Source: an uncultured Alistipes sp. (GTDB lineage: Bacteria > Bacteroidota > Bacteroidia > Bacteroidales > Rikenellaceae). From it: DNA of 64,000 nucleotides. Below are positions 60,898 to 64,000 of this stretch, one piece after another. Position 1 is the first letter of the stretch, and the number at the start of each line of letters is the position of its first letter. A program made the position numbers and the translations under genes. The notes below the pieces were generated by a model. That model ran no database searches, was not told the origin of the DNA, and saw only the letters and a list, made by a program, of their open reading frames with translations. The DNA lies in NCBI GenBank assembly GCA_900769445.1, contig CAAGGR010000025.1:13157-77156 (forward strand), given 5' to 3'.

Positions 60898-63753
60898 ATG
60901 AGAAAACTATTTATTTCACTCGTGGCTCTATTGGTAGGTGTTGTAGGGCTCTATGCGCAGAACCCTATGGAGCAACTCCCATTGGATCCAGAGGTGCGTG
61001 TAGGTGTGCTTGACAATGGCATGGCTTACTTCATTCGTCACAACGAGAAGCCTAAGGGACAGGCAAGCTTCTACATCTACCACGATGTAGGTGCTATTCA
61101 GGAGGATGACGATCAGCAGGGTCTTGCTCACTTCCTTGAGCATATGGCTTTCAATGGCTCGAAGAATCTCCCTGGTAAGCAGATGATTGAGAAGTTGGAG
61201 AGCATTGGTGTTCAGTTCGGCTACAACCTTAACGCCTTTACATCTTGGGATTGCACTGAGTATATGATTAAGGATTGCCCTATCACTGAGGAGAACCTCG
61301 ATTTGGCGCTTCTTATCCTTCACGACTGGTCGCAGTTTATCGCTTTGCAGCCAGAGGAGATTGACTCTGAGCGTGGCGTTATTATGGAGGAGTTGCGTAC
61401 ACGTGATGGCGCAGGCCTTCGTGCGCAGAACGATATGATTAAGAACTTGTTCAAGGGTACTCTCTACGAGCATCGCAACCTTATCGGTTACTTGGATGGT
61501 CTAAAGTCATTCGACCAGCAGGCGTTGGTTAACTTCTACAAGAAGTGGTATCGCCCTGAGTATCAGGCTTTGGTTATCGTAGGTGATATCGATGTTGACG
61601 TTGTAGAGGCTAAGATTAAGACCCTTATGGCAGACATCCCAGCATCACCTGCAGATGCTGCTAAGAAGGAGGTAATTACTGTTCCAGCTACCGAGGAGCC
61701 TATCATCTCTATATTTACAGATCCAGAGCTAACACAGTCATCAGTGATGATGTTTGCTCGTCGTGAGGCTCTTCCAAAGGAGTATAAGAATACTATCATC
61801 GGTTACTCATTCGATCTTGTAAACAACTTTGTTACATTGATGATGAACAATCGTTTCGAGGAGATTACACAGGCTGCTGATGCTCCATTCCTTGGTGGTG
61901 GTATGGATGAGGGTAGCTTCGGTATCTGCCCAACTATGGAGTCTACAATGTTCTCTGCAACAGCCCACGAGGGTCGTATCAACGATGCTTTCCGTGCTAT
62001 GTATACAGAGATGGAGCGTATGCGTCGCTACGGCTTCACAGCAGGCGAGTTCGAGCGTGCTAAGCAGGAGATTTTGCGTTGGGCTGAGCGCTCTTATACT
62101 AACCGTAACGATGTTCGCAACGATGAGTATGCACAGCGTTACCTCGACTACTACGCTCAGGGTACATCTATGATGGATGCTGAGACTGAGTGGCAGCTCG
62201 ACCAGATGTTTATAAACAGCCTTACTGTTGACCAGATCAACCAGTCATATGCTCAGATGGCGCAGCCTAATAAGAATCTTGTAATCTTGGCTCGCTCACC
62301 AAAGAAGGAGGGCGTAGTAGTTCCTACTGCTGAGGAGCTTACAGCTATTATGGCTGAGGTTGAGGCATCGGAGATTGAGCCTTACAAGGATGACACCGTT
62401 ATCGAGCCACTTATCGACAAGAGTGTAAAGCTTAAGGGCTCAAAGGTTAAGGCTACAGCTGTTAACGAGTCATTGGGTTACACTGAGTGGACTTTGAAGA
62501 ATGGTATCAAGGTTGTAGTTCGTCCTTCTACATTGAAGGCTGATGAGGTTCGCATCCAGGCATCTGCTAAGGGTGGTTGCTCAATGCTTACAGACGAGGA
62601 GTACTATCATGGTCAGTTCCTCGGTATGGTGATGGGTCAGTCTGGTATTGGTAAGTTCAATGCTAATGAGCTTAATAAGCAGCTCTCTGGTAAGTCGGCT
62701 TCTGCAAGCATAGGCACTGATCACTATGAGCATGCTGTGAATGCTGGTGGCTCTCCAAAGGATATTGAGACTATTCTTCAGTTGATGTACTTGAACTTTA
62801 CATCACCACGTTTCGACCAGACAGATCTTGACAACCTCAAGAAGATGTATATCCCATACTTCTCAAATATGGAGGCTGATCCAGACTATATCTGCTCTAA
62901 GGAGTTCTCGAAGACTCTTTACCAGAACCACGTACGTCGTCAGGTAACATCTGGCGCACAGATCGAGGCGTTGAACATCCCAACACTGCAGGCTGTACAC
63001 TCTAAGATGTTCGGCTATGCTGACGACTTCCGCTTTGTAATCGTTGGTAATGTAGACCTTAATACTTTGAAGCCACTTGTAGAGAAGTATATTGGTTCTC
63101 TTCCAACTTCAAAGAGCGTTGAGTATGCAGTAGTTGACGATGGCGTTCGTTACCCAGAGGGTGGTGCTGTAAACGACTTCCGTGCTACAATGCAGCAGCC
63201 TAAGGTATCTGTACGTCTTGTATACACTGGCGCAATGGAGGATAACGCTAAGAATCGTCTTATCGTTGATTTGTTGAGCCGCGCTCTTGATAACCGCTAT
63301 ATGGTATCTATCCGTGAGGAGAAGGGTGGTACTTATGGCGTATCAGTACAGGGTGGTATCGACGAGTACCCAACAGAGAACTACTTCGTAGGTATCGTAT
63401 TCGATACTAACGAGCAGTTGGCTGACGAGCTTATCGAGATCTGTGATAAGGAGATTGAGAAGATTGCCCAGGAGGGTCCTTTGGCTGAGGATGTAGCTAA
63501 GGCTAAGGAGTTCTTGGCTAAGAACTATAACAACGTACTTGAGAACAATGGTGGCTGGATGTCTGCTATCACTCGCTGGTACGAGGAGGGTTACAACTAC
63601 AAGGAGGAGTACCCAGGTATCCTTGCTGAGGTAACACTTGACGACGTTAAGGCACTTGCTGTTAAGATGCTTGAGGATGGCAACCGTACATTGGTTGTTA
63701 TGCGTCCTAAGGCAGTTGCTGTAGAGCAGCCAGCAGAGGTTGTTGCTGAGTAA
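60898..63753 (+). CDS. M16 family zinc metallopeptidase
   Basis: 951 residues from MRKLFISLVALLVGVVGLYA (signal peptide), so periplasmic or outer-membrane associated. Inverted zinc motif HFLEH at residues 78-82 (His78, Glu81, His82) with the distal Glu in RGVIMEEL around 164. Two M16 halves: the active N-terminal one and an inactive C-terminal one (from about 520, GIKVVVRPSTLKADEVRI) with the R/Y substrate motif region near YMVSIREEKGGTYGVS. Degrades peptides; a fit partner for the extracellular protease locus, though far from it. Confidence 0.95.
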   Translation: MRKLFISLVALLVGVVGLYAQNPMEQLPLDPEVRVGVLDNGMAYFIRHNEKPKGQASFYIYHDVGAIQEDDDQQGLAHFLEHMAFNGSKNLPGKQMIEKLESIGVQFGYNLNAFTSWDCTEYMIKDCPITEENLDLALLILHDWSQFIALQPEEIDSERGVIMEELRTRDGAGLRAQNDMIKNLFKGTLYEHRNLIGYLDGLKSFDQQALVNFYKKWYRPEYQALVIVGDIDVDVVEAKIKTLMADIPASPADAAKKEVITVPATEEPIISIFTDPELTQSSVMMFARREALPKEYKNTIIGYSFDLVNNFVTLMMNNRFEEITQAADAPFLGGGMDEGSFGICPTMESTMFSATAHEGRINDAFRAMYTEMERMRRYGFTAGEFERAKQEILRWAERSYTNRNDVRNDEYAQRYLDYYAQGTSMMDAETEWQLDQMFINSLTVDQINQSYAQMAQPNKNLVILARSPKKEGVVVPTAEELTAIMAEVEASEIEPYKDDTVIEPLIDKSVKLKGSKVKATAVNESLGYTEWTLKNGIKVVVRPSTLKADEVRIQASAKGGCSMLTDEEYYHGQFLGMVMGQSGIGKFNANELNKQLSGKSASASIGTDHYEHAVNAGGSPKDIETILQLMYLNFTSPRFDQTDLDNLKKMYIPYFSNMEADPDYICSKEFSKTLYQNHVRRQVTSGAQIEALNIPTLQAVHSKMFGYADDFRFVIVGNVDLNTLKPLVEKYIGSLPTSKSVEYAVVDDGVRYPEGGAVNDFRATMQQPKVSVRLVYTGAMEDNAKNRLIVDLLSRALDNRYMVSIREEKGGTYGVSVQGGIDEYPTENYFVGIVFDTNEQLADELIEICDKEIEKIAQEGPLAEDVAKAKEFLAKNYNNVLENNGGWMSAITRWYEEGYNYKEEYPGILAEVTLDDVKALAVKMLEDGNRTLVVMRPKAVAVEQPAEVVAE

Positions 63754-63796
63754 CAAATCTTACTAATAATTGAGGAGGTATCCAAAAGGACTGCCC

Positions 63797-63833
63797 CTTT
63801 TCGGAAGTGAATAACACATTATTTCCGAATTAA
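63797..63833. terminator. Hairpin after the M16 gene
   Basis: TTCGGAA with AATA pairs with TATT and TTCCGAA. It lacks a T run, so termination is uncertain. Confidence 0.4.
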
Positions 63834-63843
63834 CTGATTGACA

Positions 63844-64000
63844 AAGTGTTAAGTTGTTTGACGGTGAAACGACTTTTCGTTAAAAAACCGTTTAAACCTT
63901 TATTTTACGAAGATTCTACTCTTCTCATGTAGTCTTCTATGTAGTCTAAATTAAGACCAAATAGTGCTACCAAGTAAAATAAAGTAACAACTTAACACTT
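63844..64000. repeat. Nested inverted repeat reaching the window edge
   Basis: Outer arms AAGTGTTAAGTTGTT (63844-63858) and AACAACTTAACACTT (63986-64000) are perfect. Inner arms CTTTATTTTAC (63898-63908) and GTAAAATAAAG (63974-63984) are perfect. The left spacer contains a further hairpin (ACGGT..ACCGT with AACGACTTTTCGTT). No frame is supported. It may be a MITE-like element or a structured RNA cut by the window end. Confidence 0.7.

Overview
The window reads as a chromosomal piece of a Bacteroidota (order Bacteroidales) genome. The evidence is the SusC/SusD pair, many lipoproteins with the MKK..LxxC type of signal, typical Bacteroidetes families (FISUMP, BACON, DUF4458, DUF4301, DUF1573, LytS/LytTR), a lack of Shine-Dalgarno sites, and repeated -33/-7 promoters of the form TTTG-N19/20-TAnnTTTG. 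A V-type ATPase operon together with an Hdr-like redox operon would fit Rikenellaceae (Alistipes-like), but this is inference. No phage, IS transposase, CRISPR array or rRNA operon is seen.

Layout. 1-2.4 kb: 3' end of a FISUMP surface protein, a thiol peroxidase of the GPx family, rpsT with a pseudoknotted leader, and tRNA-Glu. 2.4-5.3 kb: a three-gene iron/heme/cobalamin-type ABC importer, divergent from tRNA-Pro. 5.4-6.2 kb: a gene-free patch of hairpins and duplicated tRNA 3' ends, ending at initiator tRNA-fMet. 6.4-11.3 kb: a five-gene heterodisulfide-reductase-like operon (HdrC-HdrB-HdrA-HdrC-membrane HdrDE/DsrMK fusion). 11.6-28.4 kb: a ten-gene SusCD-type operon with no carbohydrate-active enzyme. 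It carries a surface subtilisin, two leucine-rich lipoproteins and several other lipoproteins, and looks like a protein- or peptide-capture locus. 28.5-31.8 kb: threonine aldolase, PRPP synthetase, EngB and a MazG-like protein. 31.8-34.1 kb: surface lipoproteins, one with a GDQP tandem repeat and one cut off at its lipobox. 34.1-34.8 kb: a duplicated multi-hairpin repeat and tRNA-Lys. 34.9-44.6 kb: a WYL regulator, an OmpA-like protein, DUF4301, murB-tilS-holA and a class IV aminotransferase-like gene, and a ROK protein. 44.8-52.3 kb: the V-ATPase operon (E, DUF2764, A, B, D, I, K). 52.8-56.7 kb: a LytS/LytTR two-component system, YbaK, thioredoxin and CysQ. 57-59.5 kb: two paralogous lipoproteins. 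59.6-63.8 kb: rplU-rpmA, a tandem repeat patch and an M16 peptidase. The window ends inside a structured inverted repeat.

Themes. The envelope genes (SusCD, subtilisin, LRR, OmpA, M16, FISUMP) suggest a host-associated or protein-rich niche. Energy genes (Hdr-like operon; V-ATPase whose K subunit keeps a sodium-type ion site) suggest anaerobic membrane bioenergetics. The promoter pattern is regular enough to correct several start codons, and it places at least three start codons within a few bases of the expected transcription start, i.e. nearly leaderless mRNAs. Non-coding DNA is unusually structured: tRNA-tail copies, a dispersed REP-like palindrome twice found inside a split terminator-like hairpin, and multi-hairpin repeats.
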